NCBI RefSeq assembly: GCF_011764545.1
Contig: NZ_AP022870.1
Span: 7,508,001 to 7,572,000 of the forward strand
Reading direction: 5' to 3'
Origin: Phytohabitans flavus
GTDB lineage: Bacteria > Actinomycetota > Actinomycetes > Mycobacteriales > Micromonosporaceae
Length of the DNA: 64,000 bases
Below the pieces are notes generated by a model. It was not told the origin of the DNA, ran no database searches, and was given only the letters and a program-made list of their open reading frames with translations. This document shows, piece by piece, positions 27,113-35,964 of the stretch; the stretch's first letter is position 1, and each line of letters starts with the position of its first letter. A program made the translations under genes and the position numbers.

Positions 27113-29869
27113 ATGAACTCGTACGACGACCCTAGTTCCGCGCGCGGTCGGGCCGATGATCCAGGCCCGTCCGACGACTACGGGCACCCCCGAGCCCGTG
27201 GGTCGGCACGTAGCGGCTCCGAGGGTGGCTGGTCCCGAAACGGCGATGGGTACGGCTCCGGCTCCGCCCCCCGCACGTCGGGCCGTGCGCCCGCGGGTTC
27301 CTCGGGGCGGGCATCGGTCGGCTCCTCGTCGGGCCGAGCAAGCGCTGCCACGCCGCCCGGGCGGGCCTCCGCCGGCCGGGCGTCGGTCGGCTCGGCGTCG
27401 GTCGGCTCGGCCTCGCCTGGTTCCGCTGGGCGGGCGTCCGTCGCCGGTTCCGCCGGCAGAGCCACAGTCGGCCGCGCATCTGTCGGTCCGGTCTCACCGG
27501 CCGGACCGGGCTTCGGCCGCTCCGGTGGGCTGGATGGTCCCGGTGGGCCGAGCGGGCCAACCGGCCCCGGACGCCGGGCCGCCAAGGGCGGCAAGGGCGG
27601 CAAGGACCCCGCGGCGATCAAGCGGGCCAAGCGGCGCAAGCGGATCAACTGGATCGTCGCCGCGTTCGCGGTCGTCGTGATGATGGCCGGCGCCGGCGTG
27701 GTCGGTCTGACCTGGTTCTACGACGACGTGCCGGCCTATGACACGAGCGAGCTCCAGGCGACCACGATCGTCTACGCGGACGGCAGGGAGCTGGCCAAGC
27801 TCGGCGAGGTCAACCGGACGCTCGTGCCGACCGAAAAGATCTCCCCGGTGGTCAAGAACGCCGTGATGGCGGCCGAGGACAAGAACTTCCTCGACCACGA
27901 GGGCATCGACCTGAAGGGCATCGCCCGCGCCGCGTGGAACAACTTCAGCGGCGGCGACACCCAGGGCGCCTCGACGATCACCCAGCAGTACGCGCGGCAT
28001 GCCGCCGACCTCAGCGGCATCAACTACAACCGCAAGATCCGTGAAGCGGTGCTGGCGCGGAAGCTGGAGCAGGATCTGACCAAGGACCAGATCCTCGGCT
28101 ACTACCTGAACGCGATCTACTACGGCCGAGGGGCGAATGGCATCGAGGCCGCCGCCCAGATGTACTTCCGCAAGTCGGTACTGGTACCGCCCGGCCAGAA
28201 GAACGCCATCACCTATGAAGAGGCCGCCGTCCTCGCCTCGGTGATCAAGCAGCCGGAGCCGGACCCGAGCACCGGGCACAAGGGCTACGACCCGCAGACC
28301 AACCTGGAAGCGGCGAAGGAGCGGTGGAACTACACCCTCGGCAACATGGTGGAAAAGGGCTGGATGACCGCCGACGAGCGGGCCAAGGCCGTCTACCCCG
28401 AGAAGACGCTCCAGAAGTACGACCCCAAGAAGTGCAGCATCGGGTGTGGCATCGACAAGCCGACCGGCAACGTCGTCAACTACGTCCGCGACGAGCTCGA
28501 CGCCATGGGTATCCCGCCTGAAGAGTGGAAGCGGGGCGGCTACCGGATCACGACGACGATCAACCCGAAGGCGCAGCAGTCGGCGGAAGAGGCCGCGCGC
28601 TGGGCGTCCAAGACGTCGCCAATGCACAAGCTGCCGAAGTACTACAAGGCGGCCCTGGTGGCGATCGACCCGAGCAACGGGCGGGTGCTCGCGTACTACG
28701 GCGGTGAGAACGGCACGGGCTACGACTACGCCGGCCTCAACGACGGTGGCAACTCGGGTGGCCACGCGCCGGGTTCGACGTTCAAGATCTACACGCTCGC
28801 GGCGGCCCTGCGGGCGGAAATCCCGATGGACTCGCGGTGGGACGCCCTCAAGGACGACGACAACGGGCGGAAGATTTCGAACGCGGGTCGCGACGGCAAC
28901 GACATCAAGTGCGGCAAGAGTTGCACGCTCGAGCAGTCGACGATCTCGTCGTACAACGTCCCGTTCTACTGGATCGCCGACGGGATCGGGCCGGACAAGG
29001 TGGTCGCGGCGGCGCGCGACGCCGGTGTCCGCATCATGTTCGACACCGCGAAGGGCACGCCGCACAACCTAGCCAAGGACGAGCCGAAGGATCTGGCGCC
29101 GGCGTTCTTCGACAACGAGGTGGCGTTCGGCCAGTACCCGATCACCGTGCTCGACCACGCCAATGGAGTGGCCACCCTCGCCAACCGCGGCGTCTACAAC
29201 AAGGCCCACTTCATCCTGTCGGTGGAAAAGCGCGACGCGAACGGCAAGTTCGTCAAGATCCCGGGCAAGGGCGAAAAGCTCGACCCGAAGCCGAGGTTCG
29301 AGGCCAACCAGATCGACGACATCAACGCCGTGCTCCAGAAGATCCCGGACAACATCAACAGGGATCTGAAGGAGGACCGGCCGGCGACCGGTAAGACCGG
29401 CACCTGGGAGCTCAACCAGGAGCGCAGCGACAACGGTGACGCCTGGATGGTTGGCGGGACGCCACAGATCGCGGCCGCGGTCTGGGTCGGCACCGAGGGC
29501 AAGCGGCGGGCGATCCAGGAGACCGGCGGCAGGAAGATGTCGGGCTCCGGCACGCCTGCGACGATCTGGGAAATGTTCATGGATCTCGCGCACTCCCGGA
29601 TGGGCTTGGACGTCAAGCGGTTCGAGGAGCGCAAGAACACCGGCGACCCGGACAGCACGTACCCGAACGGTCAGTCGCCACCCCCGCCCACCCAAGGGCC
29701 TCCTGGTGGTCCGGGCGGGCCGGGCGGTGACAACTGTGGCCTGCTGCCCGACATCCTCTGCCCGGACCGCGACCGCGGCGGCAACAACGGCAACGGCAAC
29801 CAGGGGCCGAACCCGGGCACTCAGACGCCTCCGCCGCAGAACCCGTTCCCGGGCGGCGGGGGCGGGTAG
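27113..29869 (+). CDS. ponA: Class A penicillin-binding protein PonA (bifunctional transglycosylase/transpeptidase)
   Basis: Polymerises lipid II and cross-links peptidoglycan. The 918 residues comprise a disordered cytoplasmic N-terminus with repeated GRAS/VGSAS units (about 1-165), a basic stretch and one membrane anchor (WIVAAFAVVVMMAGAGVVGL, about 180-205). The GT51 domain has AAEDKNFLDHEG and GASTITQQYARH. The transpeptidase has the SxxK motif GSTFK (Ser555), SSYN (about residue 614) and KTG starting at Lys761. The C-terminal tail is Pro/Gly-rich. It is the orthologue of mycobacterial PonA1 by position between DUF5318 and the GT87 gene. A 16-bp terminator follows. Confidence 0.96.
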   Translation: MNSYDDPSSARGRADDPGPSDDYGHPRARGSARSGSEGGWSRNGDGYGSGSAPRTSGRAPAGSSGRASVGSSSGRASAATPPGRASAGRASVGSASVGSASPGSAGRASVAGSAGRATVGRASVGPVSPAGPGFGRSGGLDGPGGPSGPTGPGRRAAKGGKGGKDPAAIKRAKRRKRINWIVAAFAVVVMMAGAGVVGLTWFYDDVPAYDTSELQATTIVYADGRELAKLGEVNRTLVPTEKISPVVKNAVMAAEDKNFLDHEGIDLKGIARAAWNNFSGGDTQGASTITQQYARHAADLSGINYNRKIREAVLARKLEQDLTKDQILGYYLNAIYYGRGANGIEAAAQMYFRKSVLVPPGQKNAITYEEAAVLASVIKQPEPDPSTGHKGYDPQTNLEAAKERWNYTLGNMVEKGWMTADERAKAVYPEKTLQKYDPKKCSIGCGIDKPTGNVVNYVRDELDAMGIPPEEWKRGGYRITTTINPKAQQSAEEAARWASKTSPMHKLPKYYKAALVAIDPSNGRVLAYYGGENGTGYDYAGLNDGGNSGGHAPGSTFKIYTLAAALRAEIPMDSRWDALKDDDNGRKISNAGRDGNDIKCGKSCTLEQSTISSYNVPFYWIADGIGPDKVVAAARDAGVRIMFDTAKGTPHNLAKDEPKDLAPAFFDNEVAFGQYPITVLDHANGVATLANRGVYNKAHFILSVEKRDANGKFVKIPGKGEKLDPKPRFEANQIDDINAVLQKIPDNINRDLKEDRPATGKTGTWELNQERSDNGDAWMVGGTPQIAAAVWVGTEGKRRAIQETGGRKMSGSGTPATIWEMFMDLAHSRMGLDVKRFEERKNTGDPDSTYPNGQSPPPPTQGPPGGPGGPGGDNCGLLPDILCPDRDRGGNNGNGNQGPNPGTQTPPPQNPFPGGGGG

Positions 29870-29896
29870 CCCTCGACCTGCGCCTACTCGATGATT

Positions 29897-29938
29897 GGCA
29901 GGATCCGCGCGGACATACCGCGCGGATCCTGCCGTTTA
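29897..29938 (+). terminator. Strong terminator after ponA
   Basis: A perfect 16-bp stem (arms 29897-29912 and 29918-29933) with a 5-base loop is followed by GTTTA, 27 bases after the ponA stop. Confidence 0.88.
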
Positions 29939-29957
29939 TAAGGCATGATGCCTCCTT

Positions 29958-31490
29958 ATGAGCGTACGGACGCCTGGCATCGATGGATCTGAACGTGTGG
30001 ATCACCCGGCGCAGTCGGACGGCTTCGTGCGCGGGCTATCCGAGGCGATCGGCGGCCCGATCGGCGAGCACGCCGCCGGGCACGACAAGCCGCAGTCGCA
30101 GTGGGGTGGCCGCTTCTGGACCGCCACCCGCATCGTCATCGCGCTGACCTGCCTCACGCTCGCCCTGCACTGGGTGCAAAAGTCGCCGTGCCGTGACGGT
30201 GCCTGGGCCGACCACATCCAGTACACACGCTTCTGCTACACCGACGTGCTCGCGCTTTACTACGCCGAAGGGCTCAACGAGGGCAAGGTCCCGTATCGTG
30301 ACCACCCGGTCGAGTACCCGGTGTTGACCGGCTACTTCATGGGTGCTCTCGGCCTGCCGGTACACGCGCTCGGCGAGAGCCGCCCCGAGCTGAACCAGGC
30401 GCTGTGGTTCTACGATGCCAACGCCCTGGTCCTCGGGGCGCTCGCGGTCGCGACGGTCTGCGCGATCCTGGCCGTCCGGCGACGACGACCCTGGGACGCG
30501 GCGATGTTCGCGCTCTCCCCTGCCCTGTTCGTCACCGCGACGGTCAACTGGGACTTCCTCGCGATCGGGCTGGCCGCCTTCGGCATGTACGCCTGGGCCA
30601 AACGACATCCCTTGATCGCCGGCGTGCTCTTGGGGCTCGCCGGCGCGGCGAAGATGTGGCCGCTCTTCATCCTCGGGCCACTGCTGGTGCTCGGCCTGCG
30701 CACCCAGCGGCTCCGGCATGCGCTCGTCGCCACCGCCGCGGCGCTCGTCACGCTCGTGGCGGTCAACCTGCCGGCCGCCATCCCGTACCGGGAAAACTGG
30801 GACCGCTTCTTCGAGCTCAACACCGAGCGGCCGATCGACTGGGGCACGCTGTGGTACATCGGCCGCTATCTCGACGGCAAGTGGAACTCGGGCGCACCGG
30901 GTGACAGCGGCCCGTTCCAGTGGCTCAGCAATCACGTGTCGACGCTCAACTACCTGTCGTACACGCTGTTCGGGCTCAGTTGTCTCGCGATCGCGGCGCT
31001 GGCCCTGTTCGCTCCCCGCAAGCCGCGCCTTGCCGCGCTGGCGTTCCTGGTCGTCGCCTCGTTCCTGATCTTCAGCAAGGTCTGGTCGCAGCAGTACGTG
31101 CTGTGGCTGCTGCCGCTCGCCGTGCTGGCCCGCCCGCGGTGGGGTGCCTTCCTTGCCTGGCAGATCGCCGAGGTCCTGTACTTCGTCTCGTTCTACGGCG
31201 AGCTGCTCGGCGCCTCCGGCCGGCAGGTCTTCCCCGAGGGCGTCTTCGTGCTCGCCTCCACGCTCCGCCTGGTCACCGTCGCCGTCCTGTGTGGACTGAT
31301 CGTGCGCGACATCCTGCGACCGGAGCAGGACGCGGTGCGGAAGACGTACGAGGACGACCCGGACGGCGGTGTCTTCGACCGTGCCATGGACGCGCCGTGG
31401 CTGGTCCGCTGGCGCGGGCGCACTGCTCTGCCCGACGGCGCCCTACCCACGGAGCCTCCGCCGCCGGCTCCCGAGCCCGCGAAGGTCTGA
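29958..31490 (+). CDS. GT87-type polyprenol-phosphate-mannose-dependent mannosyltransferase
   Basis: A polytopic membrane protein of 510 residues with about 10-11 predicted membrane segments, matching the DUF2029/GT87 family and, by position, mycobacterial Rv0051. A luminal loop early in the protein contains CRDGAWADHIQYTRFCYTD and YRDHPVEYPVLTGY; the Asp and Glu residues there are typical of GT-C active-site loops. GAAKMWPLFILGPLLVL and FSKVWSQQYVLWLLPL are characteristic family segments. The C-terminus is a cytoplasmic Pro-rich tail. Likely substrate is a mannolipid (lipomannan or PIM) or protein mannosylation; this cannot be separated from sequence. No clear ribosome-binding site precedes ATG 29958. 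Confidence 0.85.
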   Translation: MSVRTPGIDGSERVDHPAQSDGFVRGLSEAIGGPIGEHAAGHDKPQSQWGGRFWTATRIVIALTCLTLALHWVQKSPCRDGAWADHIQYTRFCYTDVLALYYAEGLNEGKVPYRDHPVEYPVLTGYFMGALGLPVHALGESRPELNQALWFYDANALVLGALAVATVCAILAVRRRRPWDAAMFALSPALFVTATVNWDFLAIGLAAFGMYAWAKRHPLIAGVLLGLAGAAKMWPLFILGPLLVLGLRTQRLRHALVATAAALVTLVAVNLPAAIPYRENWDRFFELNTERPIDWGTLWYIGRYLDGKWNSGAPGDSGPFQWLSNHVSTLNYLSYTLFGLSCLAIAALALFAPRKPRLAALAFLVVASFLIFSKVWSQQYVLWLLPLAVLARPRWGAFLAWQIAEVLYFVSFYGELLGASGRQVFPEGVFVLASTLRLVTVAVLCGLIVRDILRPEQDAVRKTYEDDPDGGVFDRAMDAPWLVRWRGRTALPDGALPTEPPPPAPEPAKV

Positions 31491-31528
31491 AGCCAGCCGC
31501 CGGCCCGGACTCCGGACGGCGGCTGGCT
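31491..31528. terminator. Hairpin terminator between convergent glycosyltransferase genes
   Basis: A 12-bp perfect stem (arms 31491-31502 and 31517-31528) with a 14-base loop starts immediately after the GT87 stop and ends at the first base of the stop codon of the convergent gene. Confidence 0.75.
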
Positions 31529-33807
31529 CAGAGGCGGTACACGATGGTGTTACCGATCTCCTCACGCTGGATGCCGAGCGTGTCGACCGGCAGGTCGACG
31601 GCGGCCTGCCAAGGCGTACCGGCGAGCGCGTCCCGGAGCAGCACGACCGTCTTGACGCCCAGTTCGCGCAGGTAGTCGACGCTGGCCTGATCGGGGAACG
31701 TCTCCACGGCCTCGCGTGTGCGCTCCTGCCGCACCGGCGTGAACCCGCTGCCACCGTTGACCACGGGCTGGAAGCGCGTTGTCGACCAGAGCATCACGGT
31801 CTGCTCGTACGTCAGGTTGAAGGGCAGCACGATCATCGGCCCGGAGTCGCTGCGCATCACCTCGGGCTGCCGGGGGACGGCCGGGTGCGGGGTGGTGTTG
31901 AGGCCCTCCACCAGCACCAACAGCAGCGGCACGAGCGTCACGAGGCGAAGCAGTATGCCCGGCCGCTGCGTGACGCGGGTGGCGGCGATTTCGTTGACCC
32001 GGCGCACCACCGCGCCCACCGCGCCGGCCGCGAGGATGCCCAGCAGCAGCGTCGTCCACAGCATCAGCCGGCCCGGCGTGCGCAGGCCGTCCCAACCCGG
32101 TAGGTAGTTGAAGAGCGGCAGGTAGGTGTACTTGCCGCCGAAGAAGAAGTTGGGGCCCATCGCGAGGATCATGGTGACCACGACGCCGGCGAGCAGCAGG
32201 AGCCGGTGGCGCAGCTTCCAGATCGAGAAGAAGATGCCGGCGATGGCGAGCGCGTACAGAACGTATCCGGGCAGGACGGCCATCTCGGCCGGCCACTGGA
32301 GGCTTTCGCGGACGCCTTCGTGCAGGCCGCCCCAAATCAGCGACTCGGGCGGGGAGGTGAAGAAGCCGCTCAGCGGCGGTGCGTACGCCTCCAGGTCCTG
32401 GACCCGGCGGGTCGCCTCGGGGTGCTGGTGGGCCACCTCGAAGTACTGCAAGGAGAGCAGGACGCCCGTCGCGGCGAAGATCAGGCCGCCGAAGAGGTCG
32501 GCCAGCGCCAGGCGCGCGCCGAACCGTCGCTTGACGGCCCAGTGGCGGGCCTTGCGCCAGGTCCAGGCGAAAACCGAGGCAACAAGGAGCGCACCCAGCA
32601 CATACGCGAACACCAGGCCGATGCCGAAGCCCAGGCTGAGCTGCCATGCCGCGACGAGCCAGCCGGCCAACGCCCACCCGGCGTGACGCCGCTGGTCGCG
32701 GTATCCGTGTGTGAACGAGTAGCCGTGCCCGCGGGCCAGCATCGCCAGCGCCAGCGGGATGCCGCCGTTGGAGACGATGTGCAGGTGGCCGGCTTGCGCC
32801 AGCATCCAGGGCGCGTAGGTGTAGGCGACGCCGGCCACGATCGCGCCGGTGCGGCCCGCGCCGAGCTGGCGGACCAGCGCATACGCCCCGAAGGTCGCCA
32901 GCGCGTGGGCCAGCACAAAGATGATGTTGTACCGGAGGATCGCCGCCTGCGGCCCGTCGCCGATCATGCCGGCCGGCGCGTACCCGAGCAGGGTGTCGGA
33001 GAACGCGAAGCTGAGCCGCTCCGGGAAGAAGGTGTTGGAGTTCCACAGCTGGCTCGGGTCGCTGAGCAGGATGTGCCCGGACCAGGCCATCTGCCAGGCC
33101 TGTAGCGCCGGGTCGTGGAAGTCCTGCGGAAGCGTGTGCAGCGGGTAGCGCAGGGTGGGCCAGGTCATCAGCACCGCGAGCACGATCGAACCGAGGGCCG
33201 CGAGCGTCCACTCGTGGATCAGGAAGCTGCCGATCGCCTGCCCGACCCGCTGGAGTCGGGTCGGTGGCCGGTCCGGCTGGGGCGAGAACGCCGCGAACGG
33301 GTCGCCCGGCGGCTCCTCCTTGACCTTGGTCTCGTCGCCCTTAGTGTCGCCGTCCTTGCCTTCTCCGGCTTTGGCGTCCGTCTCCTTTGTCGCTGCGCCG
33401 GCCTTGGCTTCCCGGACCTCTGCCTTGGCCTCGTCCTTGGCTTCGCCGTCCTTGGCTGCCTCGTTCTTGGCTTCGCCGTCTTTGGCTTCGTCGGCGGGCT
33501 TGGTTTCTGAGCCGTCGTCGGACTTCCCGCCGACGTCCTCGCCCTTTTCGCCGACCGGCTCGTCCTTCGCCGGCTCGCCGGCTTTGCCGCTGGCGGACCC
33601 CTCGGGCTGCTCGCCGTCGCCGGTCTTGGTGCTGGCGGGCTCGTCCGGCTCCGGCTTGGCCCGCTGCTGCGGTGCCTCATCGGCCGGCGCGGTGACCGCC
33701 GCGGCCTCGGGGGCCTTGCCGGCCTCGGGCCCGTCGGTCGTGTTCTGTGGGCTCGACTCCGGAACCGTCGGATCGTCGTCGACGACCTGCGGCTGCTCCG
33801 TACTCAT
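31528..33807 (-). CDS. Large polytopic membrane protein (putative GT-C-type glycosyltransferase) with charged repetitive N-terminus
   Basis: A 759-residue protein. The first 170 residues are low-complexity Lys/Glu/Asp/Ala with repeated EAKDGEAK-type units. Membrane segments then begin at about residue 190 (LAALGSIVLAVLMTWPTLRY). The first outer loop has DFHDPALQAWQMAWSGHIL and WNSNTFFPE, a DxxxxxW-rich loop seen in GT-C-like membrane proteins. About 11 membrane segments are followed by an outer C-terminal domain (MIVLPFNLTYEQTVMLWSTT). The start MSTEQPQVVDD at ATG 33807 lies 12 bases after the nfo stop. Glycosyltransferase function is an inference from topology; no family motif is decisive. 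Confidence 0.72.
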   Translation of the reverse strand: MSTEQPQVVDDDPTVPESSPQNTTDGPEAGKAPEAAAVTAPADEAPQQRAKPEPDEPASTKTGDGEQPEGSASGKAGEPAKDEPVGEKGEDVGGKSDDGSETKPADEAKDGEAKNEAAKDGEAKDEAKAEVREAKAGAATKETDAKAGEGKDGDTKGDETKVKEEPPGDPFAAFSPQPDRPPTRLQRVGQAIGSFLIHEWTLAALGSIVLAVLMTWPTLRYPLHTLPQDFHDPALQAWQMAWSGHILLSDPSQLWNSNTFFPERLSFAFSDTLLGYAPAGMIGDGPQAAILRYNIIFVLAHALATFGAYALVRQLGAGRTGAIVAGVAYTYAPWMLAQAGHLHIVSNGGIPLALAMLARGHGYSFTHGYRDQRRHAGWALAGWLVAAWQLSLGFGIGLVFAYVLGALLVASVFAWTWRKARHWAVKRRFGARLALADLFGGLIFAATGVLLSLQYFEVAHQHPEATRRVQDLEAYAPPLSGFFTSPPESLIWGGLHEGVRESLQWPAEMAVLPGYVLYALAIAGIFFSIWKLRHRLLLLAGVVVTMILAMGPNFFFGGKYTYLPLFNYLPGWDGLRTPGRLMLWTTLLLGILAAGAVGAVVRRVNEIAATRVTQRPGILLRLVTLVPLLLVLVEGLNTTPHPAVPRQPEVMRSDSGPMIVLPFNLTYEQTVMLWSTTRFQPVVNGGSGFTPVRQERTREAVETFPDQASVDYLRELGVKTVVLLRDALAGTPWQAAVDLPVDTLGIQREEIGNTIVYRL

Positions 33808-33819
33808 CGAATTGGGTCC

Positions 33820-34596
33820 CTACCGGCCGACTCGGTCACGCAGGAAGGTGATGTCGGCGGCCTGGCCCTCCACACCGCCCGGCGTCTCCACGACCACTGG
33901 CGCACCCGCCGCGCGCACCACGGCCACCACCAACTCGGGGTCGATCCTGCCGCGCCCCAGGTTGTCGTGCCGATCTCGCCCCGAGTCGAACTCGTCCTTC
34001 GAGTCGTTGGCGTGGATCAGGTCGATGCGCCCGGTGATCGCCTTGATCCGGTCGACCGCAGTGAGCAGGTCTTCGCCGCCGGCGTGCGCGTGGCAGGTGT
34101 CGAGGCAGAAGCCGGGATCGAAGTCGCCGATCGCGTCCCACAGCCGGGCCAGCGCGTCGAAGCGGCGGGCGCACGCGTTGTCGCCGCCTGCCGTGTTCTC
34201 GATCAGTACGGGTGTGGCGAAGCCGCCCTCCTTCGCCGCGTACTCGAAGGCCTTGCGCCAGTTGTCGAAGCCGGTGGCGATATCCGCGCTGTCCTCCACG
34301 TGTCCACCATGGACGATGATGCCCTTGGCCCCGACCGCCGCCGCGCCCGCGGCGTGGCTCATCAGCAGCTTGCGGCTCGGGATGCGGATGCGGTTGTTGA
34401 GCGTCGCCACGTTGATCCGGTAGGGCGCGTGGATGTAGACGTCGATGCCGGAGGTACGTAGCGCCTCCGCGTCGTCGCGTGGCGCCGGATCCTTCCACGC
34501 CTGCGGGTCGGTGAGGAAGAACTGCATCGTTTCGGCGTCGCGGGCGGTCGCGGCGCCCAAGGGGTCGGTCAAATCGACGTGGGCTCCGATACGCAT
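33820..34596 (-). CDS. nfo: Endonuclease IV (AP endonuclease family 2)
   Basis: Zinc-dependent apurinic/apyrimidinic endonuclease, 258 residues. A TIM-barrel layout with MRIGAHVDL, IDVYIHAPYRINVAT, GIIVHGGHVEDS, VLIENTAGGDN, GFCLDTCHAHAGG and LIHANDSKDEFDSGRDRHDNLGRG-like segments supplies the His, Glu and Asp metal ligands of the family. The start ATG 34596 matches the family; the frame is open a little further upstream. It is followed after 12 bases by the large membrane protein gene. Confidence 0.93.
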   Translation of the reverse strand: MRIGAHVDLTDPLGAATARDAETMQFFLTDPQAWKDPAPRDDAEALRTSGIDVYIHAPYRINVATLNNRIRIPSRKLLMSHAAGAAAVGAKGIIVHGGHVEDSADIATGFDNWRKAFEYAAKEGGFATPVLIENTAGGDNACARRFDALARLWDAIGDFDPGFCLDTCHAHAGGEDLLTAVDRIKAITGRIDLIHANDSKDEFDSGRDRHDNLGRGRIDPELVVAVVRAAGAPVVVETPGGVEGQAADITFLRDRVGR

Positions 34597-34759
34597 GGGG
34601 CCGAGCCTACTGAAGAGGCCTGACGGCCCGTCATCGAGCGGCCGTTCCTGACAAATCACCCGTCACCGACGACTCGCACAATTCGTTACTTGAGTAGATC
34701 CGGCCCGGAGGTCCTTCAGCGCGGCCTGCCGGGACGCCGCCGACCTGGGGAGATGGTGA

Positions 34760-35335
34760 ATGCCGCCGCTGGCCCGACACCGCGCCGCCGCAACCGCGGT
34801 CGCCGCGCTCTTCGCCGCCACGCCGCTGCTGGTCACCGCCGCCGCACAGGCCGCGCCGAAACTGGACCCGCTGCCGGCCGAGAGCGGCAAGGAGGTCGTG
34901 TTCAGCGGCGGCCGAGGGCTCCTGGGTGTCTCGTGTACGGCCAACCCCAGTGCGAGCTCGGTCACGATTCCGGCGGAGACCACGCTACGGGTAGTCAACA
35001 GGACCGGGTACCGGGCGAAGCTGCTTCTGGACGGCGCCTCGCAGGGGGAGATCGCGAACGGCGCGGCCGCTCCGGTGGTGTTCCACCGCGGGCCGGTCAC
35101 GCTTGGGCTCAAGCCCAGCTGCATGATCTCCGACGAGTCCGCCGTACGCGTGGAAACATCAGGTACTGGCGACCCGGGTGTGGCTGCCGAGGCACTTTCT
35201 TCGGTGCAGCCGGTACGGAAGAGTGGACCAATCGGACTTCTAGCGCTCATCGCCACAATTTGTGTGGTGGGCGTCTCGTCTGGTGCAATTCGGGCGATTA
35301 TCGCTCAACGTGCAACCCGGACGGGTGTGGCGTAA
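34760..35335 (+). CDS. Secreted or membrane-anchored protein of unknown function
   Basis: A 191-residue protein with a signal peptide (basic MPPLARHR, then hydrophobic Ala/Leu stretch to about AAAQAAP, residue 32). A small beta-rich domain of about 110 residues carries two cysteines (VSCTAN and KPSCMISD) that could form a disulfide. A C-terminal membrane helix (GLLALIATICVVGVSSGAIRAII) and a short basic tail end the protein. This signal-domain-anchor layout is common for actinobacterial surface proteins. ATG 34760 follows GGGGAGATGG. No family was recognised. It lies between nfo and the rpsF leader. Confidence 0.78.
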   Translation: MPPLARHRAAATAVAALFAATPLLVTAAAQAAPKLDPLPAESGKEVVFSGGRGLLGVSCTANPSASSVTIPAETTLRVVNRTGYRAKLLLDGASQGEIANGAAAPVVFHRGPVTLGLKPSCMISDESAVRVETSGTGDPGVAAEALSSVQPVRKSGPIGLLALIATICVVGVSSGAIRAIIAQRATRTGVA

Positions 35336-35355
35336 TATATAAGTCAACACAGGCT

Positions 35356-35440
35356 CCGCGGGGCGCCTTCTATCCAACCTCGTCGGTGTGGTCGTTCCTC
35401 CCCAGGTCCCACCCAAAGAAGCGGATAGGGCGCCCCGCGG
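35356..35440 (+). promoter_or_regulatory. Long inverted repeat in the rpsF upstream region
   Basis: Arms 35356-35375 and 35423-35440 pair over 18 bp with a 2-base bulge, enclosing a 47-base loop. It starts about 20 bases after the upstream gene ends. It could be that gene's terminator, although the loop is long and no T-run follows, or an RNA structure in the rpsF 5' region. Confidence 0.6.
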
Positions 35441-35484
35441 CTCTTCATGCCGGACAGCCCGGTATTCTGGTTCGGTTCGCTCGT

Positions 35485-35510
35485 CGCCGTGGGCCTATCC
35501 CACGGCGTCT
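35485..35510 (+). terminator. Hairpin with TCTTA tail upstream of rpsF
   Basis: A 9-bp stem CGCCGTGGG / CCCACGGCG with a 5-base loop followed by TCTTAAT. It may end readthrough from the upstream gene or act as an attenuator before rpsF. Confidence 0.55.
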
Positions 35511-35529
35511 TAATGCGGACAGACGCACG

Positions 35530-35573
35530 ACCTCCTGCCGCGGATGGACCGTGGCCGCTAGCCCAGAGGAGGT
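35530..35573 (+). promoter_or_regulatory. Candidate S6:S18 leader, SD-sequestering hairpin before rpsF
   Basis: ACCTCCT (35530-35536) is exactly complementary to AGGAGGT (35567-35573), the Shine-Dalgarno of rpsF. Between the arms lies CTGCCGCGGATGG, containing the CCG element expected in S6:S18 leaders. Autogenous control of this operon by the S6:S18 complex is known in several bacterial phyla. The fold and ligand here are inferred. Confidence 0.55.
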
Positions 35574-35582
35574 GAGCACGTC

Positions 35583-35873
35583 TTGCGTCATTACGAGATT
35601 ATGGTGATCCTCGATCCAAGCCTCGAGGAGCGCACCGTCGCCCCGTCGTTGGACACGTACCTCAACGTGATCCGCACTGCGGGTGGCTCGGTGGAAAAGC
35701 TCGACGTCTGGGGTCGCAGGCGTCTGCAGTTCGAGATCAACAAGAAGGCCGAAGGTATCTACGCGGTCATCGATCTGCAGGCATCCCCTGAGGCGGTCGC
35801 CGAGCTGGACCGTCAGCTGCGGCTGAACGAGTCCGTTCTGCGTACCAAGGTCATCCGGCCGGACGTCCGCTGA
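35583..35873 (+). CDS. rpsF: 30S ribosomal protein S6
   Basis: A 96-residue protein beginning MRHYEIMVILDPSLEE, the standard S6 start, and ending LNESVLRTKVIRPDVR. The start codon is TTG 35583, ten bases after AGGAGGT. The unusual start codon and the sequestering hairpin over the Shine-Dalgarno both suggest translation is tuned. It is the first gene of rpsF-ssb-rpsR-rplI. Confidence 0.97.
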   Translation: MRHYEIMVILDPSLEERTVAPSLDTYLNVIRTAGGSVEKLDVWGRRRLQFEINKKAEGIYAVIDLQASPEAVAELDRQLRLNESVLRTKVIRPDVR

Positions 35874-35964
35874 CGCGGCGCCGGTTCGCCCGGATCAGCC
35901 TCGTCGTTTGTCGTACGGCTCTGGCAGCCTCTCTGGCAAACGATGAGTGCGCGAGGAGTTGGTC

